From Aurifilum marmelostoma (taxonomy: Eukaryota; Ascomycota; Sordariomycetes; Diaporthales; Cryphonectriaceae), in NCBI GenBank assembly GCA_027559495.1, contig JAMXSV010000026.1:434001-498000 (forward strand): a stretch of 64,000 nucleotides of DNA. Reading direction: 5' to 3'. This document shows, piece after piece, positions 1 through 10,310 of this stretch. Every line of letters starts with the position of its first letter. Position 1 is the first letter of the stretch. A program made the translations under genes and the position numbers. The notes beneath the pieces were generated by a model. That model was not told the DNA's origin, ran no database searches, and was given only the letters and a program-made list of their open reading frames with translations.

Positions 1-697
1 CGACGGAGAGAGGCTTGCCCGTCCGCAGGACAGGGTCGCCAACCATGACGCCGGCTATGAAAGTGGTTCATGATGTCAGTAATTGTGTCCGCGCTGCGCG
101 GGTGAGGCAAGTCTCCAAACTCCTTCAAGCCATACCTGTCTCCTCGTAGACCTGAATGGTGGCCTGGTCGCCGCTGATCCGAATGACTTCACCAACTAGC
201 TGGTCATTGCCCACTTTGACCTGTGCAGTATATGTCAGCCAAGGGCACACCCCCCCCCCCCTCTCCCATTATTTGGGAACAGCGAGTTGTCATGAGGTGT
301 CTCGTACCAGTTCGTACATGGCCACTCCAATCATGTCCTCGGCAACCACGACGGGCCTGTAATATGGATTATCAGCAAATCGATGCACCGTGGAGACCGT
401 TCGGGAGAGGATATCGTCGTCATGAACGGTGCCATGGCATGGTTGAGTACGCACCCAGAGACGGAGTAGATCTTGCCTATAGAGACACAAGTGTATCAGA
501 TTAGCCAGAGCAACGAGATACATGCAGGCAGCGAGAGAAAGGCGACTTACCATAGTGCTCGCTGGCATTCTCCTTCTGTTTGTGTGATGGCAGGTCTGAT
601 TAGCAACATAGGCCGTCGACGATCGAATAGCGGCAGCAGCTGGGGGGGGGGGTGGTGATGATGATCTATTTCTGGAAGCTTAGCTTACCGGAGCCAT
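1..697 (-). CDS. VMA1: V-type ATPase catalytic subunit A, N-terminal part (runs off the left edge)
   Basis: Subunit A is the nucleotide-hydrolysing subunit of the V1 sector that acidifies the vacuole and other endomembrane compartments. Only the N-terminal beta-barrel part lies in the window. Exons on the minus strand are 697-689, 575-551, 476-455, 356-308, 220-136 and 54-1. Every junction is GT..AG and the frame stays open throughout. The spliced product begins MAPKENASEHYGKIYSVSG and continues through PVVVAEDMIG, AMYEL, VGEVIRISGDQATIQVYEET and VGDPVLRTGKPLSV, which are hallmarks of subunit A. The P-loop and catalytic domain lie beyond base 1. The start at 697 gives the usual fungal N-terminus. 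An in-frame ATG at 1111 exists with no stop in between, but the extra 138 codons are low-complexity and probably leader. Identification is secure; the exact first two exon junctions are inferred. Confidence 0.93.
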
Positions 698-1265
698 CTT
701 GCGCGGCGTGTTGGAGAGCCGTGGGGGTTCTCTAGCTGGTGAAGATGTCTCGTGGACGGTAATAGTAGGGTTTCGAGCCGGCCTGCGGGGTGTTGAGGGC
801 GAGAGCGGCGAGTTCGTGGTGGTGGGTTGAGAGAGAGGGGGGAAGTTTGAGGGAAATGATGGTGGTGGTGATGATGATGATGAGAGCGCTGGAGTTTCCG
901 GCAGCGGGAGCTGCGAAGCTATCTGCTGCTGCTGGGCGAGCTCGGCTGGCAACTGGTGGTGGTGGTGGGATGACGCCGTAGGCTCAGGCTCCTCCTCGGC
1001 AAGGTCGCTGCTGATAGGGAGCTGCGTTGTGGGCCTGCCGTCCCCGGTAGAGCTCACTAACAGGTCTACCAGTGATGGCCTGGCCTTGAGTTTGGGCCGC
1101 AACCCCAGCATTCTTGCCTCTGTGGCCTACCCTGCCAGGCCTGCCCACTCGCTGTACAGTGCCCTGTATCCCCGCGGGAGGGGGAGCGGCCACTGTGCCT
1201 GCTGGTGGGTGCTGATGCTGCTGCTTGTGCTGTCGCTGTTGTTGGTGCAGCTGCGGCAATTCTGA
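698..1265 (-). other. VMA1 leader region with in-frame low-complexity reading frame
   Basis: The stretch upstream of VMA1 has an open frame from an ATG at 1111 that runs straight into the VMA1 start at 697 in the same frame. It is rich in Ser, Pro, Thr, Gln and His codons and has a run of four His. No subunit A family member is expected to have such an extension, so this is most likely transcribed leader. It could be translated as a minor extended form. Confidence 0.4.
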
Positions 1266-2521
1266 AAAGGCTCACTCTGGGTTGTGATCTAGTCCTGTCC
1301 AGGCCGGAAGTGGTTTCGATGGGTGCGACGTTGTCTGTTGGAAGAATTAGAAAGCAGTCAACTGACGCTGCAACCGCTGTTTGAACTTTTCGGTTGCCCT
1401 TGGAATTACGAAATGAGGTTCGCAATGCGATCGACCAGTACGGGGGGTGCCACCTGCGCTATCGCTCATTTCCCTCACTGTGTGTGACTTGCTATTTTGA
1501 GAGTCCCCCGCCCACAGGGGCCTGGCCTGCAATGCACTCGTCAGCAGCACTGGGACGGTCTCAGCTCCTGAAGGATTGTATGCCAAGTACTGTACTTACA
1601 TTAAGTAGAACTTCGTGCCGTAATACGGCGTATTTACACGTGTATACCGATAGGAAACCACCAATAATAATGGCAAAGTATTCCCTTTCCTCCTGTCCAT
1701 CCTTCTTGACAGTACACGTACCCCGATATACCTTTGCCTAAGCATGAATCCTGCTTGTGCTACATTAGGCAACCCGCTGTCCCTCCCTACCTTGGCTTGT
1801 TGGAAATACTGTCCAAGGCTGGTTGCCTTGCTTGAACTCACAAAAACTTTTCTGATCTACGAGAAAGATCCTCTTTCTGCCAACCATTGTTGGTCTACTC
1901 AATTTGTTGATGTAAATTTGCCAGCTAGTATCTTTTGTAGGTTTGATATTTCACAAACGTTCAGCTTTGATAGCACTCGTCTAATTAGAGTTCCAGACAG
2001 GGCAGCGAGGCAGACATCCTGGATCCTGCTGAGTACCAAAATTTTTTCACGTCTTTCTATCTGCATGATCCCTTGTCAAAAGTTTTGATCCTGAGACACA
2101 AAACTTTTCATCCAATTGAGAGCTGTTCTTGTGTCAAGTTGTAACCGCATCGATCATATATCCAGATCTAGGAACAGAGCCTAATCATCTCGGCATCAAA
2201 CCTTGCATGCCAGCCATTTGCAGCTGCATCCTAACGTCGGGGCGGAGTGCCATGGTAGCTCAAGGACACATATTCCAGCGAGACTCTAGAGAATATGCCA
2301 AGCACATAAAGACCCATCAGGTACCTCAGCACGACTGTTACTCGAAAGTTTCTGCGCAAGGCCAGACAGACCAGCACCTGAGCAGGAGGAGGATAGCGGT
2401 TGGCGAGCAACCAGATGATGCACTACTGTTGGTGGTGGTAGCGGAATGTTCGATTGACACGCCTCCCTGCAGGGGTTGAGTGACAATCGATTGTATTGAC
2501 TTGCTCGTATGTGACGGACCA
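1266..2521. other. Intergenic, no gene seen
   Basis: This is the gap between the VMA1 leader and the 3' end of the dioxygenase gene. Reading frames here are short, lack family motifs and do not join across plausible splice sites. The part from about 1590 to 2170 is lower in GC than the flanks. It probably holds the VMA1 promoter and the 3' untranslated region of the neighbour. Confidence 0.5.
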
Positions 2522-4119
2522 TCAGACGACCACCGTCTCTTGAGGGTCTACATCGTACTCGACATCCGTACGTATGACGTACTTTGCCGAAGGGCGGTCA
2601 CCTTTTCGCACACCAGTCCCCTCGTGCAAGAGGTTGCCGTCCACCTCGCCGTGGGGGAACAGCGCGACGCTGCCTTGGATCGGTTTGAGCGGATAGGCAT
2701 TCAAGGTGCCCTCCCTCGTGCCGGGGAGGAAGTACGTCGTCTCACCAGCCTCGAATTCGTCGTTAAGGTAAATGAGGAAGGTGAAGAGCGACGACTGCTT
2801 GGCCTCGGGCGGGCTAGAGTCGTAGATATATGAGTCCTCTGGGCTGATACCTGAGGGAGGCCAGGCGCCATCTATAGAGAACGTGTAAGCAGCCAACCAG
2901 ATAGAATCACCGTCCAACACATTCATGTTGGCACGCCATACATACCAATGTGAGCTCGATATTCGGCGCCAGGGACATATCGGTAGACACGAAACCTCCG
3001 ATTTAGACCTCGCACCAGCCTACCACCGACACTTGCGGGGACGAACGGCTCTACCCTCTTCCACAGGCCCTCGCAGAAGGCAGTATCAGCGATCCAGTAA
3101 AAGTTGTGTGCGAGGATGCTGACCTCCTCGCCCTCGGCTCTTATCGGCGCATCAGGCGTAAAGCCGATCTTCTCTGCCGCGCCGATGATCTGGACACACT
3201 CGTCTGCGGTGAGAGCGTCCTTGATGAGGTGCAGGTTGGGGACAATCGGATGCTTGTGATGCGTAGTGACAGGGGGTGGCGTGGAGAAGGTGATGGTGTT
3301 GTCCTTGGAGGCATGAAGGATGGCGGGGTGGTGGTTGGGGGGTTTCCGCTGCAGCCCTGGCGTCGTCTCGATGATTCTGAAGCGCGACGTTGTCTCATCG
3401 CTCACTGCAGCGGTGAGGCTTCCGTCCAGAACACTCTCATAAATCATCTTACGTGTCCGCCCATCCCGCAGATCCCACGGCCGCCGCACCACCATAGGCC
3501 CTCCTACTGAGCCAGATTCACATCCACCCTCGTCGTCGCCACCGTCGTCGCCAGCCGTGTAGTCGACCGGGCCGACCACTCTCAGAATAGCATCCAGGAC
3601 CTGGAGAACGTCGTGCTGCTGAGCGGTCCTCTTGACTCCTCCGTCGCGCTGCTCCGCCAGCCCGCTGATGACGTCGAGGTCGCGCACCCAGCGACAGAGA
3701 GCGCCCAGCTTGGGCTTCTGGCCCCTGATGCGCATCTCGGCCAGCATGATGCGTGCATCGACATAGTTCTGGTCAGCCAGGGCGCCGCTGATGCGCGAGG
3801 TGAGGTTGGCGTCGACGGAGGCGATGGCGCCGGTGGTGGAGGCCTGCTTGAAGTCGAACACGGCGGCTCGCAGGTCCTTGCACGCTTTGGACTTGATCAG
3901 GCTCGGGTTTTCCACCAGCGCGCGGAGGGTCTCGACGGTGATCTCGAGATCCTCGTCTGGGACAATGGTCTGCAGAAGTCTGGGCCCAGGAGGTGTGTTG
4001 CTGCCGGTGAGCGTGAGTGAGCCTGTGGAGGCGGAAGAGTCTGTCTTGATCTTCTTCGCCACCGAGCCATTGACGGCCTGCGCGGCTTGTTGCTTGCGCT
4101 TTGCTTTCGACTTGGCCAT
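2522..4119 (-). CDS. Prolyl-4-hydroxylase-like 2-oxoglutarate/Fe(II) dioxygenase
   Basis: This encodes a 507-residue protein from exons 4119-2946 and 2871-2522, with a 74-nt intron whose GTATGT donor follows the codons for AHI. The join creates the iron-binding HxD motif (His390, Asp392 in HIDGAWPPSG). The third iron ligand is His474 in LLHEGTG, and Lys488 in AKYVIRTDVEY is the likely 2-oxoglutarate anchor, so the double-stranded beta-helix fold looks complete. The N-terminus (residues 1-30) is rich in Lys/Arg (KSKAKRK, KKIK) and could be a nuclear signal. Residues 55-190 look helical and are followed by a linker before the catalytic domain at about 285-507. The family hydroxylates protein prolines or small substrates; the target here is unknown. 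The ATG at 4119 is the first in frame. Confidence 0.88.
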
Positions 4120-5091
4120 AATGCTCTCTGTTCCGTGATGAATTTCGAGGCTGTAGACCTACTAGGCTGATCTTGATGGAGGTACGGGGGTTGCTGTTGA
4201 CGTGAATTGACACCGCAGAAGGCGCGAGGTCGAGACGTCCAGGCGGGTATCACGTGACTGGAGCTAAAGTCATGGTGGCGATGTCTCGCCCTTTTCTTTG
4301 TCCTCGAGCAATAAATTATCAAAGAATAGCAAGATTTGGAAACTTGATTCTGAGGAATGAAAAGAAACAGAGCTAGGTAGAAGAATATAGTTTCGTCAAG
4401 AAACAACTTATATATTGGTTCCTCGAGGTCATATACTCGGCCACCTCGAACGATGATTGAGTGGGCGGAGATGACCTTGGGATATCATCTCTCCCTTTCT
4501 CCCACGGCAGCTTGCGTATTTGTGTACTTGACATATTGAGTACAAACTTACACAACTATTACAGTACAGGAGGCTACTTGATCTCAGGACTTATAGTCCA
4601 TACAAGCAACAAAAATTATACCATACCTAAAAATTCTTTATATATCTAAGCATGCGAAAAATCGATTAATTACGTATATGACAAGGCGGAAACATACGCT
4701 AATTGTCATACAGTATAAATCGTTTGGACATGAGCCTAGGGTGGCCACATGGAATCAGTACCAAGTGGGCGTCTTCGGGTAAATTGTGATCAGATTACCT
4801 AGTCCATCACTTCAGTTCTCTGGTGATCATCTTTTTCTTCCCCCCTCGCGCATGTCAAGATGGTGTAGTTGCTTCGAGATAGAGTGACCTTGAGCGGCAA
4901 CAATTCTCGCACTACGGCACACTGTCTGCATTTTCAAATGGCATCGGCCTTCTGTGTCGACCTTGAAACAATTTTTGGCGTGAGTGAAAGCTGCGGCGCA
5001 GTGACAAGAAAAGTGACGGCCAGCGCGAGCCCAGATTACTATTATGTATACAGACAAAGTACACCCTTAGGTTGTTCCTAACCAAAGCACT
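4120..5091. other. Intergenic, AT-leaning, no gene seen
   Basis: This lies between the dioxygenase start and the 3' end of the proline-rich gene. Bases 4380-4740 are AT-rich and have no coding signal on either strand. The 4120-4300 part should contain the dioxygenase promoter. Confidence 0.5.
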
Positions 5092-6567
5092 CTATTTATA
5101 GTACATCTCGATAGGCCTTCCGGAGTTTGCGCCACCTTTTGTTGCCGTTGCTGCTGAAGAAGGTTTATGTGCCTAGACAAAAGACTGTTCAGCTTCCCAT
5201 CGCAGGCCTAGGTACGATTCATCTGAACTCACCTGTGCAGTGTGAGCCGGACTCGCCGCCCCAGCCTTGGTGGTCTTCTTCTTGGCACCCTCCGGGGACT
5301 TTCTGCGCTTGGTGGAGGCCTGTTTATCGTGACCATGCTGCTGTTCCCTAGCCTGATGGTGCTCTTTGGCCTTGTCGATGAGATGCCCGAGACCCTTCTC
5401 AAGAGCCTTCCTGGCATGCTGGAGGCCGCTGCTCTGTCCCACGCCGGCCACTGCCCCGCCAACAGTGGCTGCCGAGGTGGCAGCGGCTCCACTCGCCTTG
5501 TAGGATGACGGCACAGGCCGTGATGGTGGTGGCGGGAACGCGCCCGGCACGTGCATAGTTGCTGGCTCTTTGCCCTTGCCGGCAGGTGACGGGCTTGGAG
5601 TTGGCCGAGGCGGCAGTGGAGGCGGTGCTGCGACATCTCCGGTGCTCTGCTGACCCTCGGCCTCTCCCTCGTGCCGGTCTTCCTCTGTCGTGGCCTCCGC
5701 TGCTGCTGGTGCTGTGTCTGTGGTCGCGGCCATGAGGGCCTCAGATGAGTTCTGCACGGCCTCATCTGTGCTGATCCCGATCACGGCGCTCCCCACATGA
5801 GCAGCCGAAGAAGCAGATGCGCTGGCAAGATGCTGATCGTCGGCGTCTGCTGCAGGTGTCGGCTGGGTGATCTGTGCAGTCTTTTCTGGCGGTGGTGGCA
5901 CATGTTGGCTTTCTTCATATGCCGGTGGAGGCTCTGCCGGCTCCGTCGTCGTGTGATCTTCCTCTCGGTGGTGTGGTGATACCTCCGAATTCGATATTAC
6001 TGGGGATACGACATGATCATTCTCTCCAGCGCTGCCAGTCGAAGCATCCAACTCTGACAACGGAGAGACGACGTGGCGCTCCGCCTCTATCATCGAGATT
6101 CTCTCCTTTGGCGGGACCGGTGGAGAGGCGCATCGCTCTTCGAGAGGATTACCTTCTCCTCTTCCTGGAGACGGGGGCTTGTTGATATTAAGAGGAGGAA
6201 CCTCGAGGGCGGTGAAGTACCCCTCAATCTCGGCCGACAGCTCATCAGTCGGGCTCTGTGCCCTTGGAGGAGAATAGGCTCTGTATGTGACTGGTGGTGG
6301 TGAGTTTACAGAAGACGGCTGTTGCTGTGATGATCCCGCTGGTGCTCCATTTGATGATGTCGTCGATGTGGCCCCCGGACTAGGCGTCCGCGAACGACGA
6401 CCAGCACCAGGTCTGAGTGCGGCAGGATACTTGAGCGGTGATGCATGCCCGCCAGGTCTCAAGACGGACGGGTGACGATCTGGCGTTGGGTCTGTCGAGG
6501 GCGTTGTGAAGAGCTCATCTCGGTCCTCTGGTCCGCCGACGGTGAGATGTGTGGTATCCTGGCTCAT
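5092..6567 (-). CDS. Hypothetical disordered proline-rich protein with PPxY and SH3-binding motifs
   Basis: I do not recognise a named family. The preferred model has exons 6567-5233 and 5172-5092, giving 471 residues. The 60-nt intron has a GTGAGT donor, a CTGAAC branch-like site and a TCTAG acceptor, and splicing gives a C-terminus ending RPIEMYYK. If the intron is kept, the frame instead stops at 5173 with a different 19-residue tail. Nearly the whole protein is low-complexity (Pro, Ser, Thr, Ala, Glu). Visible motifs are PPPAYEES (a PPxY site able to bind WW domains, as in Rsp5-type ubiquitin ligase adaptors), PPPLPPRP and PPPPSRPVP (SH3-ligand-like). A short helical and basic segment near residues 385-440 includes HARKALEKGLGHLIDKAKEHH and a KRRK cluster. 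A scaffold or adaptor role is inference only. Confidence 0.7.
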
Positions 6568-8136
6568 GGCGTTGCACAGGAAGTCAACTTGAGGTCTTGC
6601 TGTTATGAAGAGGGGTTGGGAGCTTGCTAATGATCGGCAATTGAGAGTAAGAAGATGAAGGGAGACAGCGAGTTGAATTGTTTTTCAGCGCAGTGAGATG
6701 GCAAATGATTCGCACTCTTCCTCTACATGAGTGAGATCAATATAAGAACATAGATAAACGTATGTATGACCAAGCTTCCTTGGAAACTTTGTATCAGGAT
6801 GCGAGATCCACATGCTGAGGCTGCCTCAGCAGGCGGGCGGTGACGGTGAGCCAGTTGAACAAGAAAACAGGGTTCATTTTATGGGTCCGCAGGGTCAGAG
6901 AGAGGGACTCCTCAGCACAACACCGCCACGAAAGGGGGGCGCAGCAGGTCCCCTGTCGACCTGAGTGGCAGCAACCTACACACTGCACTATGCCAGATTG
7001 CAACTTTACCCAAGCGATGTGCTCTGCTAGCCGAGATCAATCTGGTAGATGCGCGGTTCGAAGATCGCCACACCCAGGATTGTGCATGAATAACAACCAC
7101 AGTGCTTCTCTTATCCAGCAATGCCGTGGTATTAGATGATAGTTCTGATGATGGTGGTCAAGATCATGAGCTATCTGCTTCGCCCGGCTAGACCCGCACT
7201 TGCAGTCAGTGTGGTGGTCATATTCCCCTACACACACTGATATTGCCCCCGTTGAAGTGAGAACGCTCCGGGGTAACCTTCTAGAGAAAGACTGGTTTTC
7301 AGACAAAGAAAGAGCAGACTCTTCAGATTTTTCGAACTTCAGCCTGTTATCACTCCAGCTGTTCTCTACAACCTACCGAACATGATTTTGTGGGCTCAAC
7401 AATTCTCTTGTAAGTAATTACTAGGACTTTTGGCTTCGGACCTCGGTCTTGCTGTTGTCCGAATAGCTGCTTGGTTGGTCTTAATTCTCTATTTGCTACA
7501 TGGGTCCCAAAAGGACGTTTCCACCCTCGCTTTTGTCTCGGACATCCAGTCTTCCTTTCAGTCTACGAAAAGCCTGAAGAGTCTTGCATGTGAGCCATCC
7601 GGCACAGCTACATTACCGAGTCAGCAGGTTTTAAGCAGTCAAATCCTTTGATCCGAACCCGTGCACGAGAATGGGACTATTCACAACTTCATATCAATAT
7701 ACGGCGAGATATTGTGAACGACACACACAGGTGTGGCAGATGATATACTACTCTGGCTCGGCCTCATAAGCTATATTGCCTGCTGAGAAGGATCAATCGC
7801 TGTTGTTGTTGAGCCGAGCTGCTGCAATGCGAAATGCAACGGTGCGAAATGGCTACGGGGTACGAGTGACGTTTGGGGCCTTCGCCAGCGCAGAAGAATA
7901 TATAACTTGAGAGCAAGTCGTGTTCTCGAATCAAAAGCACAAGTATCCCACAGCAAGCCTTTCCTCTTCGCTTTGAATGCTAAGAATCACGAAAGATCCA
8001 TCTCCTTCTTTGAACCTGACGATAGTTGAAGGCTCATAGTCTTCAGCCACCCCAACGCGACATCGCCTGTCTCAACAAGAGCAGTCACTCACAGAGAACA
8101 TTCAGTACTATTGGGAACTATCTGATAATAGCAATC
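6568..8136. other. Intergenic between divergent genes
   Basis: This is the shared upstream region of the minus-strand proline-rich gene and the plus-strand dehydrogenase gene. Short frames here lack conserved motifs. No RNA gene was recognised. Confidence 0.5.
7898..7906 (+). promoter_or_regulatory. TATA-like element upstream of the dehydrogenase gene
   Basis: The sequence ATATATAAC lies about 230 nt upstream of the dehydrogenase start codon in otherwise mixed-composition DNA. The spacing would allow a leader of roughly 200 nt. Function is inferred from composition and position only. Confidence 0.3.
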
Positions 8137-9140
8137 ATGTCTTCAGAAGCGTTTCATGTGGACTTTATCACCCCTTTTCATCACCGCAGCTATCCTGCCA
8201 TCTCGCCCACCCGCCCAGAACTATCAGCCTCTGGAAAAACCATCTTCATCAGTGGCGGAGGACGGGGAATCGGCACCGAGATAGTCAAGGCATTCGCGCA
8301 GGCCGGCGCGGCGCATATCATCGTCATGGGCCGCACCGCCTCGAGCCTGACCGCTTCGGTAGCATCCATCAAGGCCGAGTTTCCCTCCACCGAGTACTCG
8401 ACCATTGTCGGGAGTGTGTCTTTGGTCGAGGACATGGCCCGCGCATCTTCTGAGGTGAAGAAGCTGTGCCCTGCAGGCATCGACGTGCTCATCGCCAACG
8501 CGGGCTACCTGCACGATGTCGCGCCCGTGTCTGCGCTCACTGGAGACGCCAAGGTCGACGAGACGACCACAGCCGACTGGTGGGAGTCTTTCGAGATCAA
8601 TGTGAAGGGCACCTATCTGCAGGCCCGCCTGTTCCTGGGACTCGCCAAGCCAGGCGCCGTCTTTGTGAATGTGTCGGCGGGTGCTGCCCATGTCATTCCG
8701 GCGATAGGTGCCTTCTCTGGGTACGCCGGGGCCAAGATCGGAGCAGCGCGTGTGGTGGAGTCGCTCCAGGTCGAAAACCAGGGCTTCAGCTTTTTCAGCG
8801 TGTGTCCTGGAGCTGCCAGGTCCGACATGTTTACCAAGTCCGGGCTTAAGGCTCTCTCCGACGCAGGAATCCTTACGCTCGATGAAAGTAAGCCAAGTCT
8901 GGTTTTATATGATTAATCATTACTCGTCGTCTCTTTCTGTCTTCCAGGGCTAACACTCATACTCCGTCATTCTCAGCCGCCCTGCCAGCGCATTTCATGG
9001 TGTGGCTGTCCAGCCCGGAAGGTGAGTTCCTGAAGGGAAAGCTCCTCTGGGCCAACTGGGATGTTGACGAGCTGAAGGCGAGGAAGGACAAGTTTGTTGC
9101 TGCGGACCAGCTGGTCACGGGCTTGGTCGGCTGGTCGTGA
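8137..9140 (+). CDS. Short-chain dehydrogenase/reductase
   Basis: This is an NAD(P)-dependent oxidoreductase of the classical SDR type, 304 residues, from exons 8137-8887 and 8977-9140 with an 89-nt intron (GTAAGC donor, CTCAG acceptor). The cofactor motif is SGGGRGIG at residues 39-46, the structural NAG motif has Asn at 121, and the catalytic YxxxK pair is Tyr196 and Lys200 in GYAGAKIG. The second exon supplies the C-terminal segment with LPAHFMVWLSSPEGEFLKGK and WANWDVDEL, which is common in fungal members of this group. An ATG at 8137 in a good context was preferred over an open frame reaching back to 8026, because SDR homology begins shortly after it. The substrate cannot be told from the sequence. 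There is no neighbouring biosynthetic gene to assign a pathway. Confidence 0.9.
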
Positions 9141-9534
9141 GCTGTGATATCAAATGTGGCGGGCATGACTACAATGCATCGTGGGCTCTACGTACCCAAT
9201 ATTACCTCCTCCTTAATTACTTAGCAATTTACGAAAACTTCTCGATAGTATAGCTCCTATACTTGGAATCACCATTCAATATACTATTTGAGGTTCTCGA
9301 GACTCAATTTGCACGTCCTTTGGTTACAACATCCTGGCTACAGGTACAAATAGAAGGGCATTTCTACTTCGAGGACATAGGCAATAATGAGCTCAACAGC
9401 TATTTTATCGCAGCTACTAATTTAATCATATCGAATAGTATTGGAACAACAGAAGGGCAAAATGATCTTATTGTGCCTAGTAATATCATGTCGTCAAAAA
9501 AAAAAATACTCCTTCCTTCCAAACACAAGTGCTT
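9141..9534. other. Convergent 3' ends, AT-leaning spacer
   Basis: This is a short spacer between the dehydrogenase and the hydrolase, which are transcribed towards each other. Bases 9180-9500 are AT-rich and include a run of A at about 9497-9506. No gene was seen. Confidence 0.5.
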
Positions 9535-10310
9535 TCACTTGTCGTCCTCCTGCAGAACCTTCTTAAGCCACAGCCAAAGGTCTCGAAGCTCCCCTCGGCC
9601 CACACTGTGATCAAGGTCCTCATACACATGTCCATCGACCTTTTCGCGGGCGATATACTGCTGTAGCCTCTTCTGCCCTTCTCCAAACAAGCTGATAGGT
9701 ATCATCTTGTCTGCCATGCCGTGGGCGAAGAACCACCATGGTGCGTACAAGATCTCTCCGGTGCCATCATTGGCCTCCTGGCTTTTGGTGTCACCAGGCA
9801 GTGTCGCAGCAACAGCCTTGACTCTGGGGAAATAACCGCTCAGTCCGAATACACCGGCCGCCTTATCTCTGAGCTGACCCTTGAGACCCCAGATCGTCGA
9901 GACCGCGCAGCCCTGACTGAAACCTCCCACAACGATCTTGCCCGGCTCGACGCCGTCCTCTACCTCCTTGGCGACCAGGGAGTCGATGTGCTGGACAGTC
10001 CTGAATAATCCCTCTTCGTCATCCTCATACTCTTCTTCCTCACTGGAATCCTTCATCGTTTCTGCCTTCAGGTCACGCGGCCTGTACCAGCAGCGCTCGC
10101 CAGCGGTTGTGTCAACACGTGCCTCGGGGAAAACCCATTTCGTGTGAGGAAGTTTTTGGTACATCTGGAACTGCTGGGCGAGCCCGTAGCCTGTTCCATG
10201 GCCATCATCCCCGAAGCCGTGTAGAAAGATAATGGTGGACTTTTGAGATGGTGAGGCGGGGGGCCTCGAGACGTTCGAGAACGACGAGGGGGTCCTTCGA
10301 CGCTCGCCAT
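9535..10310 (-). CDS. Acyl-protein thioesterase / carboxylesterase-like hydrolase, frame broken near the N-terminus
   Basis: This is an alpha/beta hydrolase of the phospholipase/carboxylesterase (APT1) family, which removes acyl groups from proteins or lysolipids in the cytosol. The core from about 10230 to 9535 has STIIFLHGFGDDGHG (oxyanion loop), GGFSQG with the nucleophile Ser, and a late Asp (HGMADKMIPI) and His (DLDHSVGR) that fit the catalytic triad. An acidic insert (SSEEEEYEDDEEG) lies between the second strand and the nucleophile. The frame that carries the core has no ATG: its 5' end begins with a TTG at 10347. The only good ATG, at 10310 (MASVEGPPRRSRTSR), is one frame off. The two frames meet at a run of six G (10258-10263). 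One extra base there would join them. This is either an assembly indel or a true frameshift mutation; a missed intron is possible but no good site was seen. Confidence 0.75.

Noticed and set aside
8026..8136. N-terminal extension of the dehydrogenase
   Set aside because: The extra 37 codons have no SDR homology, and the ATG at 8137 gives a normal N-terminus.
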